Assembly (NCBI GenBank): GCA_036873135.1
Contig: JAPTYO010000012.1
Span: forward strand, 11,850,090 to 11,914,089
Origin: Clarkia xantiana subsp. parviflora
Taxonomy: Eukaryota; Streptophyta; Magnoliopsida; Myrtales; Onagraceae
Length of the DNA stretch: 64,000 nucleotides
Direction: 5' to 3'
The first letter of the stretch is position 1, and every line of letters begins with the position of its first letter. Made by a program: the position numbers and the translations under genes. Positions 21,561-33,731 of this stretch are shown piece by piece. Below the pieces are notes generated by a model. It had not been told where the DNA came from. It saw only the letters and a list, made by a program, of their open reading frames with translations, and did no database searches.

Positions 21561-23330
21561 ATCAGTGGTGAGCCTTCTTTCAGGACTCACCTTATCCTTA
21601 TGTCCATGTGGTTAGCAGGTATATCAACTATTGACTTTAATGGCTTTCATTCAGGAGATCTCTCTCATTTATTATTTTCTTCCATTTCTCCACTCGAGGT
21701 CTTTCCAATGCATGTCGACTGTCGATAAAGTGAGGTTATCACTCTTCCAGATGGGATACTTATTTGGAGAAGCTCGATGCCTTTGACTTTCGTCGAGGCT
21801 TGATTATCCCGTCTTTGAGTCTTAATGTCTCTCCCACTCGGAATAATGCCTCTTATCAGAGCATTTCTTCCAATTGGGATCAATTCTCCCACTCGAGATG
21901 ATGCTTCTCATCGGAGCATCACTTCAATTGGGTACAAGAGGAGTGCCTTAACCATAACCGGCAACTTTCCTTGTACGACTTCTTGGTCTCAGAGTTTTAC
22001 TTCCAAGATGAATTCCTTGATCACTAGGATCTGGAACCAAGTTTGTCGTGTCACTCCCACTAGGAACAATGGGTAGTATAGGCAGTTGTGGTATCCTCGG
22101 TTTAGCATTACGATAATAAGGTTCTACTTGATTCGTCCAAACAGCAACAGTGATTACTTATGGTAGGTGATTAGACATCCCACTGAATTTATTATGAAAA
22201 TGTTCCCATTATCATTTACCATGTCATTCACTTGAGTTGCTGGTTCAAATCTCTCCCACTCGAATTAAGTGGGACCTGATGCCAATGATATCCTCTTCTG
22301 TCTGATTAAGACTCATGTTTATGCATCGGAAAATTTGTCCTCAAGTATGTAATGTCACATGTTCGACCACGGTACCATGTCTTTTAAGTTGTAAACATGT
22401 ATTTTCAAAGAGTAGTTACGTACTCTTGTCCTAACTACGTTTTTAATGCGCAAATTATTGCCGCATGATGATATGAGTAGCTCATTATCATTCTTCAGCT
22501 TTAATGGTGGCGTGTCTTACCGATTACAATAGAACATAGTTTTACATTAATGTGAATCATTTTCTCATCATCCCATAGGGGAACGTGTGACGAAATGACT
22601 ACAACATTTATGTTTACAAAATATGCTTATAGATGTGTGTCATTTGATTTGAATGCTTAGCCTGACTTATCGTTCAAGGCGTACTGAAGGAAAATCGTTT
22701 AACCGACTTAATCCTTCTTCGTTTGCTAACTTATTTCAAAGATTTTATCCCACTCTGAACTGATCATTTCTGGTTTTCACCTTATGCGTCAGTTGATACT
22801 TTTACAAGGTCGTAGTAGCTTTCGAAGCCTACTTTCTACCGATGTAAATGTTATCAATAAGTTATTTCCGAAGGAAAGCAAACGAAAATTCAGCACATCA
22901 TCATATTTATCACTTATGTATTAAACTCATACTTTGAAACGATGTGGTCCTCTTTCAAGGTCCACTTGCGGAGGCGCAACTTACCGTAGTTTAACCTTCG
23001 GTCAAATCTTTTCATGTCTGAATTTAATATAATTTAATCCAATCGGTTTCGCACATGGTTATCATTACAGTTTATTTCATTTAATGGAGTAATAATAAAT
23101 AAAGAAAGAGTTTCAATCGGTTAATTCTTAGAGCTACGCAATCGATGGATTTAATGGCATGATCTAGTCCATAGACTTAGATGTAGGAGGAAATGTATGG
23201 ATGTGCTTGATTCTGTCATTTATGAAATAAGATTTATTTTGGTTATTTACTTATTTCGGATCGATCCCGTTTTTAACCGAGTCGATTAATCTTGATAAGC
23301 AGAACACTTTTCGAATCGAAAGGTAACTAC
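21561..23330 (-). other. Copia-A gag-RT spacer (C2), non-coding
   Basis: It is homologous to 27100-28795, 42430-43990 and 53084-54900. No protease or integrase motif (D-S-G-A, H-x-R-x-G-H, zinc binding, D-D-E) can be read on either strand. It contains several words of the CCCACTCG type. Confidence 0.55.
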
Positions 23331-23526
23331 TTTATTCAATGAAAACCTAAACAATGTATTCCAAATTCATAAATTAAACAAATAGAAAAACCAACATTGA
23401 ACAATACTGGGGTCTCAGATCTCAAACTCGAAGCAGTCATGAAGAAGTTTGATGGACTAGATGTCTTAACCGAAAAACTGAAATGTACCAAAAAGGTATT
23501 GATATCATGGTGAGTAAAGCACCAGA
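23331..23526. other. Short unassigned gap
   Basis: This is flanking sequence between the C2 spacer and the next ORF. Nothing is recognised. Confidence 0.3.
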
Positions 23527-24001
23527 TCATCGTTTAGACTTCTTTTTGCTGGGGGTTGCCAAGCATTTTAGCATACCGATGAATCTTTCATCGAATGCCT
23601 CGGGCTCCTTTAGAAAATTTCCTTCTTTCTCATATATTTCGTATAGGTCTATCATCGTCTTGATCGATTTGATCAAACACGTTAGGCCTTTCTCGTTAAC
23701 AAACCATGAAAGAGGAAACATTCTCATTACTTTCCGAAGCCGAGTCCATACGTACAACTCATCAGCGGGATCATGATAGGCTATTATGCCGTCATCACTG
23801 CATAGAATACTGAAGTATTCCGCCATTAAGGCTCTAGCTTCGGCGGCCTTACCCTTACCGAAGCGAAGGTATATGGTACACCAAAGATGCAATGCGTTGG
23901 GTTGCGTAAACTCTTCTTCTACTTCAGTTGACAGCCGCGAGAGGATCAACTCTCGTGCATTTCGATCCTTCCTCAACCTTTTCTTGATGTTTCTTTCAAG
24001 T
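23527..24001 (-). pseudogene. Unrecognised ORF, possibly a gag (UBN2-like) fragment
   Basis: The frame encodes about 150 residues ending in a basic S-K-K-K-S-K-R tail. The pattern D-R-N-A-R-E-L-I-L-S-R-L, then A-L-H-L-W-C-T-I-Y-L-R-F-G, loosely resembles the start of copia gag (UBN2) domains. The rest is not recognised, and it differs from copia-A gag. Its 5' side abuts the LTR of element B directly, so B probably inserted into it and removed its start. A host gene fragment is an equally open alternative. Confidence 0.35.
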
Positions 24002-24007
24002 GGGTTT

Positions 24008-24569
24008 TGTTGGATTACGGGGACGTAATACTACGAAATGCTAAACGTGTACTAGCAAGAAATCTAATCTACGCAGCGGAATTAATACACATACCTTTTA
24101 GCTTTCCCGCCCAAGAACAATGTGGAGGGAGTTCTGATCCTCCGGTCGGAACCACGTGCAAGTTCTTCGGTAGAAGAAGTCCCACGCGATGTAGCTCCAC
24201 AACAAGACCTCTGATCGATTCTTCAACGGAGATGGAACCTCAGACCATATGTGATGGTGCCGAAATTTAACTAAGGGAAACAAGTGTTCACAATGGAGAT
24301 CCTTGTTATTATGAATGAGTGAATAAACCCTTAGCAGACACCCCTATATATATTATTAGTGGAGTTTCCAAAAGGAAACTCCAACCAATGTGGTATAGGG
24401 TGGTCGGCCGAATTGCATGTATAAGGGGGAGGCCCAATTTTGGGCCTCCCTTGTCAATTACTAATTGGATTTGGCCCAATTAGCCCAGATTGACAATCAC
24501 CTAATTAACTTAGGTAATTCCCTTAATTAACGGGCTCCTATTACGGCGCCATGTCACCATATGCTAACA
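24008..24569 (-). mobile_element. Copia-A 3' LTR (element B)
   Basis: On the minus strand it starts TGTTAGCATATGG and ends CGTAATCCAACA. A polypurine tract (GAGTGGGAGC) precedes it at about 24570-24580, so it is the 3' LTR of B, which extends to 30360. The base run following its end shows no primer binding site, which rules out a 5' LTR for C2. Confidence 0.85.
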
Positions 24570-25702
24570 GCTCCCACTCGCCGGAATAGGAGGGTGCTCG
24601 TTAATCTATACGATTACGCAATAGTATCAACATCTCAGTCTTCATTCTTCGTCTCTGTCTCCGAATAGTTCATACGAGGCTTGCCGTGCGACCGGCGGAT
24701 ACGACGGGCATCGTGCTACTCATCTGTTAGGAGTATTGTAGCACCCGCAGAACGTTGATTCCCTTTCATGAACCAAACCTGTTTGAAATAAAACTATGTA
24801 CCGCACTGTATCCTTGGTCAACTGTTAATTCTCCAATTGCCCAGTTTTCCACAAAGGAATACTTCTCCAGGGCATCCGTACAAGTGTTCACAACCTTCAA
24901 CTAATATCCGGTTGGCGGCCACCTAGTGAACATGAGAGTCGGTGAAATAAAGGTGAACTTGACCATCCCCATCGCTTATACCCTTAGTATGACTCAACCG
25001 GTTTCCAAGACGTGGTCACTTGGCCGTTTTCTTTGGCACTACGCTCGTACGCCGGGAAGCGAGCATTGAGCCAGACCTTAGGTATAAGTTCTGAGTCCAT
25101 GAGGATACTTTGGATGCCTCTTCATAAGACATCCGAGATCAATCACACGCTCAAGGTGAAGAAGTATGCGCCCTTTGAATTACAAGGATTCTAGCTAGCA
25201 CAACCGAGCATGACCCCGTGGTCGTATATGGCACGTGCAGTATGAAGCACGCGTCGATAGCACACCTGGTAAAGCCAAGGATGAGATATGTCAATAATGC
25301 TATCGCAGAATCTCTCATCTGGCCTTGAATGTGATATAGTGATGGACAAAGTCCAACCCGACGATTTACAAAACGAAGATTAAGTCATGATGTTAAGCGT
25401 GACAATGTTATCGTTTTGCTAAATCAGGTTTATCCCCCTGATTCTTAGCCAATATTGTTATGGTAGAGGTCCCTCTCTCCTTACAAGATGACTGTGCCTG
25501 TGTGACGAGGCAAGGTTCACATTCGACATAATTTTGGTGGAAGAATTTTACTTCTTCCTACGACTTAGTTTATAGACCGTAAAATCCGATGTTGTTAATC
25601 ATTATGACGTCGATAAATCATAAACTCAAATTGCAATTCTTTTATTCAATTGACACATAATTTCAAATGTCAAAATGTTATCACTTTTACAAGTCACACA
25701 GT
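24570..25702 (-). other. Long 3' non-coding region (B)
   Basis: About 1.1 kb homologous to 18528-19660. No ORF is seen, and the position between RNase H and LTR is the same. Confidence 0.6.
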
Positions 25703-27090
25703 TTAAGCCCTACGTAATCCAAGCAGTTTTACTTGCTTTTCAAAAATTTCCCTACGTAACAGCTTAATTAAAGGGTCTGCGACCATATTGTCTGTAGGCA
25801 AGTATTATAAAGCGATTATGTTGTCTTTCAGAACCGACTTAGCATAATTGTATTTCACATCAATGTGTTTAGCCCTACTATGGTACTTTGGATTCTTAAC
25901 TGCCGCAATGGCCGCCTGACTGTCGGAGTACACCTTCACAGGTTTACTCTTCTTGTCGGTGCCAATTAATGCAGTATGAAGCCTTTTTAGCCAGACCGCT
26001 TCTTGTGCGTTTTTTGGAGAGGGCAACGAATTCTGATTCCATAGTGGAAAGCGCGACACAAGATTTCTTCTTGCTTACCCATGATATGGAAGCATAAGCA
26101 AGGAGGAAAACTCCTCCTGTGGTGGACTTACGATCATCCGGATTGCCACCGTGGTCGGTGTCACTATAACCGGTCAATTCGAGTCGATCGCCCTCATAGC
26201 ACAGAACGTAGTCGACAGTACCTTTCAGATTTCTGATAATTTGTTTTACGGCCTTTAGATGTTGATAACTAGGATCTGATTGGAATCTTGCTACTAGGCC
26301 CACATCGTAACAAATGTCTGGCCGAGTACAGAGCATGGCGTACATTAGACTCCCTACCATGCTTAGATACTCTGCATTCTTCATTTGTTCACGCTCCTAC
26401 TGGTTTTTCAGGCCATCACGCTTCGATAGCGCGCACCCGGACACAACCGGCGTATTCACGGGTTTAGCATCCAACATTCTGAATCTTTTCAACAGTTTGT
26501 TGATATATGATTCCTGAGATAGACATAATCTCCGGGCGGCCCGATCTCGGGCAATTTTGATGCCTAAGATGTACGTGGCCTCTCCCATGTCTTTCATCTC
26601 GAATGTTGATGCTAACCAGGACTTTGATTTATTCATGAAACCCATATCGTTCGCAGCAATGAGTGTATCATCCACGTAGAGTGTTATGATGACATACTTA
26701 GACCCGGGGGTCTTAGTGTATACGCAGGGATCCTTGTGAAGATTCACGAATCCGTTTCCAACTATTTCCTCGTGGAATCTGCGATACCATTGCCGAGACG
26801 ATTGTTTAAGACCGTATATAGATCTTTGGAGTTTGCAAACTTTGCGTTCTTTACCGAGAGTAATGAAACTCTTCGCCTGCTCCATATAGATCTCTTTCTC
26901 CCGTTTTACTTGGAGAGGTTTGGTCTTAATGTCCATTTGATGCTTGCTCGAGTTCGAGACTTGCAGTCATGGGCAAGGAAGGACCTGACTATAGTGTAAC
27001 GCATAGTCGGTGAGTCCGTCTTTATCAAAGTTCACTCCGTGAATTTGGGTGTATCCTTTCGCAATTATTCGAGTTTTTCACCACTCGAAA
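25703..27090 (-). pseudogene. Copia-A reverse transcriptase-RNase H (B), broken
   Basis: This is one of the better preserved copies. It has S-R-Q-W-Y-R-R-F-H-E-E, the catalytic Y-V-D-D-T-L-I-A-A-N-D, F-E-M-K-D-M-G-E-A-T-Y-I-L-G, Y-S-D-T-D-H-G-G and, unlike C3 and D, the intact K-S-T-T-G-G-V-F-L-L. A TAG lies near 26395-26397, a frameshift near 26000, and the block before I-Y-M is damaged (K-R-E-K-E instead of L-E-E-E). The stop is at 25703-25705. The N-terminal fingers are unreadable. Confidence 0.85.
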
Positions 27091-28795
27091 TTTCCACAAG
27101 AAGTGAATTCTAAGATTTCACTTTCTAGTTCTGTGGTTAACAGATAAATCAACTAAAGACTAAAACTGAATCAGTTCTTACTTATGCAATTTCATCCTCC
27201 ATTGTTTTCCTCCATTCCCTCATTTTGAGGTCCTTCCTTTGCTTAATGAACCGCTGCTGGTTCAAGAACGAATACCAAGATGTGTAACACATCTTATTTG
27301 ATGAGACACTTCTCGAGAGAAGTTCGTTGCCTTTGACTATGTCTAGGCACGTTAATCCCATGTTTTAGTCTGATCGTTACTCCCACTCGGAATAATGCTT
27401 CTTATCGGGGCATTACTCCCACTGGGAACAATGGTGGTGGTTGAACTTACTTGGAATATCCTCTCGGTCTCGGGTTTTTACCTCCGAGATGTATTCCTCG
27501 ATCACTAGGATCTGGAACCAAGTTGGTTATTCCACTCCCACTAGGAAAAATGGGTAGTTGAAATAGTTCATTATCATGATTATCAGGTCCGACTTGATTC
27601 GCATTTTGAAATTTAGTGATGATTATGTGTGAGGGGGAGTGAGCCCTCTCACTGGATTTATTATGAAGACGTTTCCATCATCATTTACCAATCTTATGCT
27701 ATATCAATTCTCCCACTCGAAGTAAGTGGGAACTGAGAATCTCCATCAACCATTTGTTAACTCAATCAGTACTAGCTTGTTTCGTTCTGCAAACCGTTGG
27801 AAATTCATCCTCAAACCTTTATAATGTGTCATGTTTATCCACGAAACCATTGTTCCAAGCTAATTTTAAAACTCATATTCTTCGCGAGTAGTGCGTACTC
27901 TTAATGAATACTCGTTTTAATGCGCAAATTAACGCGTCTTTGTGATAATGTTTTACCACATTAGCTTTTATGGTAACGTGTTAACCGATTTTGTCAGAAC
28001 ATAATGTTTTACATTAATGTGAGTTAAATTAATCTCATCCCGCATGAACAATTAATGTGCAACTCTAACATTATGTAATTCTGAACTATGTTTCTTGAAG
28101 TGTTTAATGAATGCTTTTAGCCAAACTCTTCGTTCAAGGCTAATGGTGGGAGAGTCGTTTTACCGACTACTTCTTTTCGTTTATTTAACTCATCCATAGA
28201 TTTATCTATCTTATGGACCATGCATTTAAACTGTCGCTTTTAATGCCATGGTTGATATTCTAATTAGATTGTCGTAGCTGGAAGGCTTACACAAAATATA
28301 AGTAGTTATCAATGAGTTATATCTGAAGAATTACAAACGAAAATTCCGCATTCATAAAAATACATGATTATTAAATTCGTATTCTAAAACGATGTGTCCC
28401 GTCTTTCGAGGTGACATGCGCCTCGCGCATACCCGGTTAAAAACCGTGGTTTTGAAAATCGTTTTAGTCTCCAAATTTAAAAGCAAGATCGGTTTTAAAC
28501 ATGCACATTATTTGGGATACAAACTATAATGGAGTACTTTAACAAATAAGGATGCTTGAGCAATGTGTTGAATAGGGTGAATATGATAAAAACGAACGCT
28601 GATAAATTCAATACTCAATTCAAGTATTAGTAAATGCTTGGAAAATAATGTGTTCCACCAAGAAACTTATTTAAGAGTATTTTCAAACAGAAATAAAAGT
28701 AGAAGTTTTAGCAAATCTAAAGATAAAGAATCTCTCATTCCATCTTTATTTTTCTGGGGCATCCTCGATCAGGTCGTTGCTTCTGTTTCTCGGTT
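27091..28795 (-). other. Copia-A gag-RT spacer (B), non-coding
   Basis: It occupies the place where protease and integrase lie in copia elements, and is about the right length for them (1.7 kb), but no domain is readable. It shares many words with the spacers of C2, C3 and D, so it is family sequence and not a private insertion. Confidence 0.55.
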
Positions 28796-28883
28796 CTGTA
28801 ATTCAAAAGAAAATGAATTACTCTCGAGTGATTCGAAGAAAAAGAGAATGAATGATTTTCATCATCTTTTCTCTTTACGTACC
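28796..28883 (-). other. Intron-like interval after gag (B)
   Basis: On the minus strand it runs from CCTAAG/GTACGTAAAG to TTTTGAATTACAG/AACCGAG, 88 bases. The same pair of sites lies at 53001-53083 in D and, with the acceptor mutated to CAA, at 42346-42429 in C3. Splicing would replace the last five to seven gag codons by about eight others. Confidence 0.5.
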
Positions 28884-29737
28884 TTAGGAGGATTAGTGCA
28901 AGCATTAGTCAGGTGTCCTTTCACGCCACACGTGAAACGCGTTCGAGTTTCCTCTTTACGTGTCTGGTTTGCTTGCTTTTTCTTACCACCAGATTGTTTG
29001 CGTTTAAACTTCTTCTGGAATTTGTTCGCCACAAACTTCTCAGTTTTGTTCTGAGAGCTTTTTTCCTTTCTCTTGCGCTTCCCCATTTGTTCGGTTGGAG
29101 CGGAGGATGCAATATGCATTTCAGATCTAGACTTTTCAGCCTTGAGTCTATCTTCCTCCAGCTCAAGATGAACTTGTACCTTCTCGAGAGTATCGAGATG
29201 GGTAGCATGTGGAAGGCTCATTTTCATGATATTCCAAGAATCGGGTAAAGAGCGGATCATGTAGTTGATTTGTTGTTCCTCAGACAGGTTTTCACCTGCT
29301 TCCTTGAGCTCAGCGATCAAGTTACACATATGCATAATATGATCTTTTATCCTATGCTTGAGATTCTTCTTATAGGTGTCAAGAGCGATGTTTAACGCTC
29401 TCTTTTGGGCAATGGTGTAGACACCAAATGTTGCCTTAAGACCATCCCATAGGTCCTTGGTAGTCCCCAAATGGTCAAACCTATAGAGAATCTCGTCTTC
29501 CAGCATAGAGAGCAAGGTGGAACGAACATCATGATCATTGACATCTCATTCATCATAGAATGTCTTTTGCTCATCTGTGAGGTCTCCCTCAGGCCTAGTT
29601 CATTTTGTGGTCAAATGCTCCAGACCTCTTATTTCAGAGATTATCATCTTAACTCGTTTATTCCATATTTTATAATTATCGCTATTCAATCTTATTCCCT
29701 TATTCAACTGGGAAATGACATTGCTAGTTGCAGCCAT
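28862..29737 (-). pseudogene. Copia-A gag (B), nearly full length, broken
   Basis: The start at 29737 (M-A-A-T-S-N-V-I) matches D's start at 52148. The protein has a UBN2-type capsid region with N-Y-K-I-W, D-L-W-D-G-L-K-A-T-F-G-V-Y and Y-M-I-R-S-L-P-D-S-W, then a Lys-rich region and one zinc knuckle. A TGA replaces a conserved Trp near 29548-29550. The first knuckle cysteine is Arg in this copy (R-F-T-C-G-V-K-G-H), so RNA binding would be lost even without the stop. Gag would form the particle that packages element RNA. Confidence 0.85.
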
Positions 29738-30360
29738 CTATATTAACACATTGACAATCATTGAAAGTTTAGGAAGAGAACAACATTTTGACAGAATTGC
29801 AAACATCAGAATATCTATTATGATGGAATACGACGAAAAGTGATTCTTCAGTCACTAAACCAAACCAACCTTCAATAAACCGAGGAAGGGGGTGTCGTGA
29901 AAGAATTCACACTATTGTCGTTTTCAATCTAATAGATCAGTCTTTTGAAAACGGTTATTCTATTGCAAATTACAGGAACGAGAATTTTCAAATAAGCATA
30001 CTCGATCTTGGCTTTCCCAAGGCCCTTATGATTTTGTAAAATTATCCTATAATTTACGCATGCATATTTATAATTATACTACATCTAGAAAATCATCATA
30101 CCATGACATAAATATCGAACACAACATGCTTACGCGTCATGTGTCTAATGTTCCTAGCATACATAATTCTACGTAAAGTAAATTATCACATGCGTTCTAT
30201 TGTGAACATCCTAGCATACGCATCAAAACATGCAATATCCGCACACATCATGCATAATTGGCGACTGGAATTTTCGTTTTATAAAACGCTTTGAAAATAT
30301 TAGGGGCTGTTTTGCAATTCATGCTTACAATCAATCATGTGAATTTCTAGACATGGATTC
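29738..30360 (-). other. Leader of element B, truncated
   Basis: It is homologous in reverse to about 51490-52147 of D, including the CATGAATTGCAAATCAGCCC-like stretch. It ends exactly where the Tat LTR of T3 begins, so the 5' LTR and primer site of B have been separated or lost. Confidence 0.6.
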
Positions 30361-30978
30361 TGATGGGTTTCGCTATGGCCGTTAGGCCCTTTAACGACGA
30401 GTAAACGGTGAATAGGCCCACTGGGCCCTAAAAGAGGTCAAGAAGACCAATGCGAAGGGTCCCGACAGGAGGAGTCCCGATGGGGAAAGGTCCCGACAAG
30501 GTCAGTCCCGATAAGCGAGCTGGGCGCTCCCGATGAGATGCCTTTAAGTAGGCCCCGATGATGAGTCCCTGAGGATGTTGGCCCTGTCACGATGACGAGA
30601 GACCCCGAGCGGTGACACAATGAGATAACTCTGGAGTCCCCGATATTGGTCGGGACTTGCTATCAGAGGATGAGGCCGAGATACGCGGAGCGTGGCCGAG
30701 ATAGGCGGGATCGTGGGCTAACTGCCCCAGCGGTTCACCAGGTAAATTAGGTAGCTCTTCTCCTATAAGAGGGCAGAAGTTACCTCAGATCGATAGACGC
30801 TTTTTGATACTGAGACTCTTGCTTGCCAGTTTTATTGAGATAATTGAGATACTCATTTAAGCATCGGAGAGGGATTCTGGGTCACCGCCCGGTCTATTCC
30901 CCTCTTGCAGGATTACGTGGAGCGAAGGATTTCGGATTGCCGTCAAGACCGTACCGGAGTTCCAACCGTGATCCAACA
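30361..30978 (+). mobile_element. 5' LTR of Tat-type element T3
   Basis: It starts TGATGGGTTTCGC inside the leader of B and ends ATCCAACA before a primer site. A TATA-like CTATAAGAGG lies near 30760. The U5 block GCATCGGAGAGGG..CTCTTGCAGG is at 30861-30911, although its hairpin is weak in this copy. Confidence 0.75.
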
Positions 30979-30996
30979 TTGGCGCCGTCTATGGGA
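30979..30996 (+). other. Primer binding site of T3
   Basis: TTGGCGCCGTCTATGGGA directly follows the LTR and has the same TGGCGCCGTC core as T2 and T5. Confidence 0.7.
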
Positions 30997-31015
30997 ATCG
31001 CAACGAAAAGCAACA

Positions 31016-31380
31016 ATGACCTCTACTCGTTCAATGACGGCTGGCAAGCAGAGAAAGCAAGGACAATCTGGTGGTTCCCGTCATCCTGCTGGTACTCTGA
31101 ATTCGCCACCGGAGCGTGCTGAGGACCAAAATCTCCGTGCTGAGGTTTCCCGAACAGGGGGGCACAACGAAGTTCCTGAGGATACGGCAAGACACCAAGA
31201 GAATAGGGAGGAGGATGCTCCCGATGCTCCTCCAAACGCGGACCTGGCAAAGGCCGTGGCGGATGCCATGCCGATGTTCTTGGAGGCCATGGAGGCTCTC
31301 CTAGAGCGAAGAGAGGCTGCCAAGAGGCAGGAGGAGGTGCCTCCGCCACTTGCCGTGTCACGGAGTACCACAACAAACTT
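31016..31380 (+). pseudogene. Tat gag N-terminus (T3), truncated
   Basis: It starts M-T-S like the gag of T2 and T5, then runs through a low-complexity polar region. A helix A-D-L-A-K-A-V-A-D-A-M-P-M-F-L-E-A-M-E-A-L follows, at the position of the T-P-A-M-M-A-A-L-E-E-L-L motif of T5. It ends at about 31380, where unrelated DNA begins, so only about 120 residues remain. Confidence 0.65.
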
Positions 31381-31720
31381 TTGAACATCGATGTTCCATT
31401 TTGAATGTCAAAACTATGGTATGGTTTCATTTGGTGCCTTGTATTAGGTGTATTATGTGATTTTCTGCATGTTTCAACAACAACAATAACTTACGCATAA
31501 CACATACACCAAATGTGTGTTTTGTTAATAGTTCGTACATTCATCCAAAACATGTTATTACAGGCAGACACCAACAAACTTCAACAGAAATAAATTCATA
31601 CATTCTTATACAACGCCTAACATAAAACAGGCACCAAATGGAAAAAACGTTAATAGTTAATACATTCATAAAGAACATGTCCCTAAATGAAAGACACCAA
31701 AAAACTACAACAGACATAAC
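31381..31720. other. Non-coding DNA left of the solo LTR
   Basis: A-rich sequence with repeated ACACCAAA words, continuous in character with 32321-32430 across the solo LTR. It may be the left end of an element whose right end is near 33540-33731. No gene is seen. Confidence 0.3.
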
Positions 31721-32320
31721 TGTTGGCATTTGGAGATTGGGCCGCCATAATTAGGAGCCCATTAATATGAGTATGATACCTAAGCAAATTGGGTAATGTC
31801 ATTTTAGGGATTTTGGGCTAGGCCTAAAATCCCAATTGACATGAGAGGCCCAAAATTGGGCCTCCCAGACTCTAAGGTCGACCGAACTTGATGTGAGAGC
31901 AAAGTTTACTTTTGACACTTTGCTCCTTTTATAAATAGGGAGGTGTTAGAGATTTATTAGAAGATAATCTCTTCTTCCTTTATGGTGCGATAGAAAGAAA
32001 TCCCTCTTCTCTAAATAGAGCCTAGTTCGGCCGAAACCACAATTGCCCTAGGAGGTGCCAAATTGTGATCAAGCAATTACTCTGGTGATCCATCCCCTCC
32101 AAAGAATCGACAGAGGCTTTGCTGTGGAGCATAATCCGCGTATGGCTTCCTTAACCAGAATCTCTACGGGAACCGTCCAACGGATCGAGAACTCCCCTCA
32201 GTGATCTTGGGATTGAGGAAGCAATATAAATATGTGCACTATCTTCCGCTGCGTATTAGTTACAATGCACGTATCTAAGTTTTTTTTCCGTAGTATTTAA
32301 CCTCGTAATCCAAAAATAAC
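31716..32320 (+). mobile_element. Copia-A solo LTR with target duplication
   Basis: The LTR body is 31721-32315 (595 bp), starting TGTTGGCATTTGG and ending CGTAATCCAAAA (the final CA has become AA). ATAAC flanks both sides, at 31716-31720 and 32316-32320. No internal sequence is present, so this is what remains after recombination between the two LTRs of one insertion. Confidence 0.9.
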
Positions 32321-32439
32321 CAGATACATTATTAAGCAACGTATAAAATTATACAGACACCAAAAAGTAACATATTCCTAATGCCAAACACCAAAATGTA
32401 ACATACAACTAATGCATGACATCAAAAAACAACAACATA

Positions 32440-33307
32440 ACCTCATCCATTCAGTATCAACAACGTACAACAGATAATGATTACATTAAAGTGTTTACAT
32501 TTTCCCTACAAACACAATACTGTCACTACCAAACACAAGAAGAATATAACACATTGATATATTCTCTCAAGGCGTTTGAATTTTGCCTCTGTGCCTGATA
32601 ACTGTTTTCTCGCCCTAGTTGAAATTCGACTTCTGAAATCCAGATGAAAAAGTTATAGCCTACATTCCTGCCCTACAAAGATAAGTACAACAATTAGGGT
32701 TAGGGACAAAATGTACCGAAATTACATATATTGTACGGAAATGAAAAAACACAGAATTTTAGGAACTATTTCAGTTGAGTTGAATAACATGTTCAATTTA
32801 ATAAAAAAAAAAAACAAAATAGCACATAAAATGACTACACTCAGCCTAGAAAAAACACTACATCAAAATTAGGGTTAGGGTTCAATCGAACCCAGAATAC
32901 TCAAATAGTCCAAAAAAGTGTAATTAGGGACAATTTAGGGTTATGTTACATCAATTGAAGCGAAATAACCCCCAATTTCTGGTTCAATTCGTATTAATTC
33001 GCAATACTTACACCGAATTAGATATAATTAGATAAAGGGTTATGCTATATCAATTGAACCGAAATAAGCCCTAATTTAACCGAAAGTTAACAAAAAATTT
33101 AATTCGTATTAATCCGCAATACCCACACTGAATCAAAGAGACTAAATGAGCTTACATTGAAAAAAGGACACCCATAGAACCTCCGGCCGAAATTCGAAAA
33201 AGTCCATGGGTTCTCACCACCGCTTCGACGCCGTGCCTACAGTAAACTGGGTATTCACAACTTTCAAACATTTAGTTGCTCGATGTTGATGACGTCGAAA
33301 CCACCAT
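32440..33307 (-). pseudogene. GRF zinc-finger gene fragment (At4g04775-like), broken
   Basis: Small plant proteins of this family carry a GRF zinc finger of unknown role, with the signature C-x-C/H-G..V-V-R-T..N-P-G-R-R-F-Y-G-C, then F-F-x-W. Minus strand 33262-33156 reads C-R-H-G-V-E-A-V-V-R-T and, after a frame change, S-N-F-G-R-R-F-Y-G-C-P-F-F. It ends at a donor CAAT/GTAAGC. A likely second exon near 32676 (acceptor TTTGTAG) reads G-Y-N-F-F-I-W-I-S-E-V-E. The candidate start ATG at 33307 runs into a stop after 11 codons. The intervening 32700-33155 is intron-like and A-rich. It lies beside possible transposon ends, so capture by a mobile element is plausible. Confidence 0.45.
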
Positions 33308-33539
33308 TCTTCTTCGCCCAGAAACTCTCTTCTCCTTCACGTCCTTCTTCCTTTCCCGCTCTTCTCCTTTTCACTTATTTCTTTAAACTAAGATGAGTTT
33401 CAGTTTCCACGTCTCCAATTTATGTTTTGAACAAAGGGGTAAATTGGTCTTTTCACTTTTAAGTAAGTGACCACGTGCCTGTCACGTGCGTGGTCAGAAA
33501 ATTGAAGGAAGGGTAAACTAGTAATTTCATCTGTTTCCG

Positions 33540-33731
33540 TCAAATTTAACACCGAAACTGGACGGAAAACCAAATCGCAACAAAGTTGAATCCCGAGACA
33601 CCAAATATTACCAACAACAAAATAGACACCAAACTAACACATGGGGCAATCTTGAGACACCAAATAGGTTCTTTTCCCTTATATTTATATGGAGACACCA
33701 AATAGGTTCTTTTCCCTTATATTTATATGGA
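33540..33731. repeat. Possible element terminus with a 38 bp direct duplication
   Basis: The words GAGACACCAAATA recur. GAGACACCAAATAGGTTC begins both copies of an exact 38 bp tandem duplication (33654-33691 and 33692-33729). The composition recalls the end of a Mutator-like element, but no clear inverted partner was found on the left. Confidence 0.4.

Noticed and set aside
24008..24569. LTR read as the 5' LTR of C2, with the 23527-24001 ORF as its captured cargo
   Set aside because: There is no primer binding site on the inner side, whereas the other side has the polypurine tract and 3' region of B. It is B's 3' LTR.
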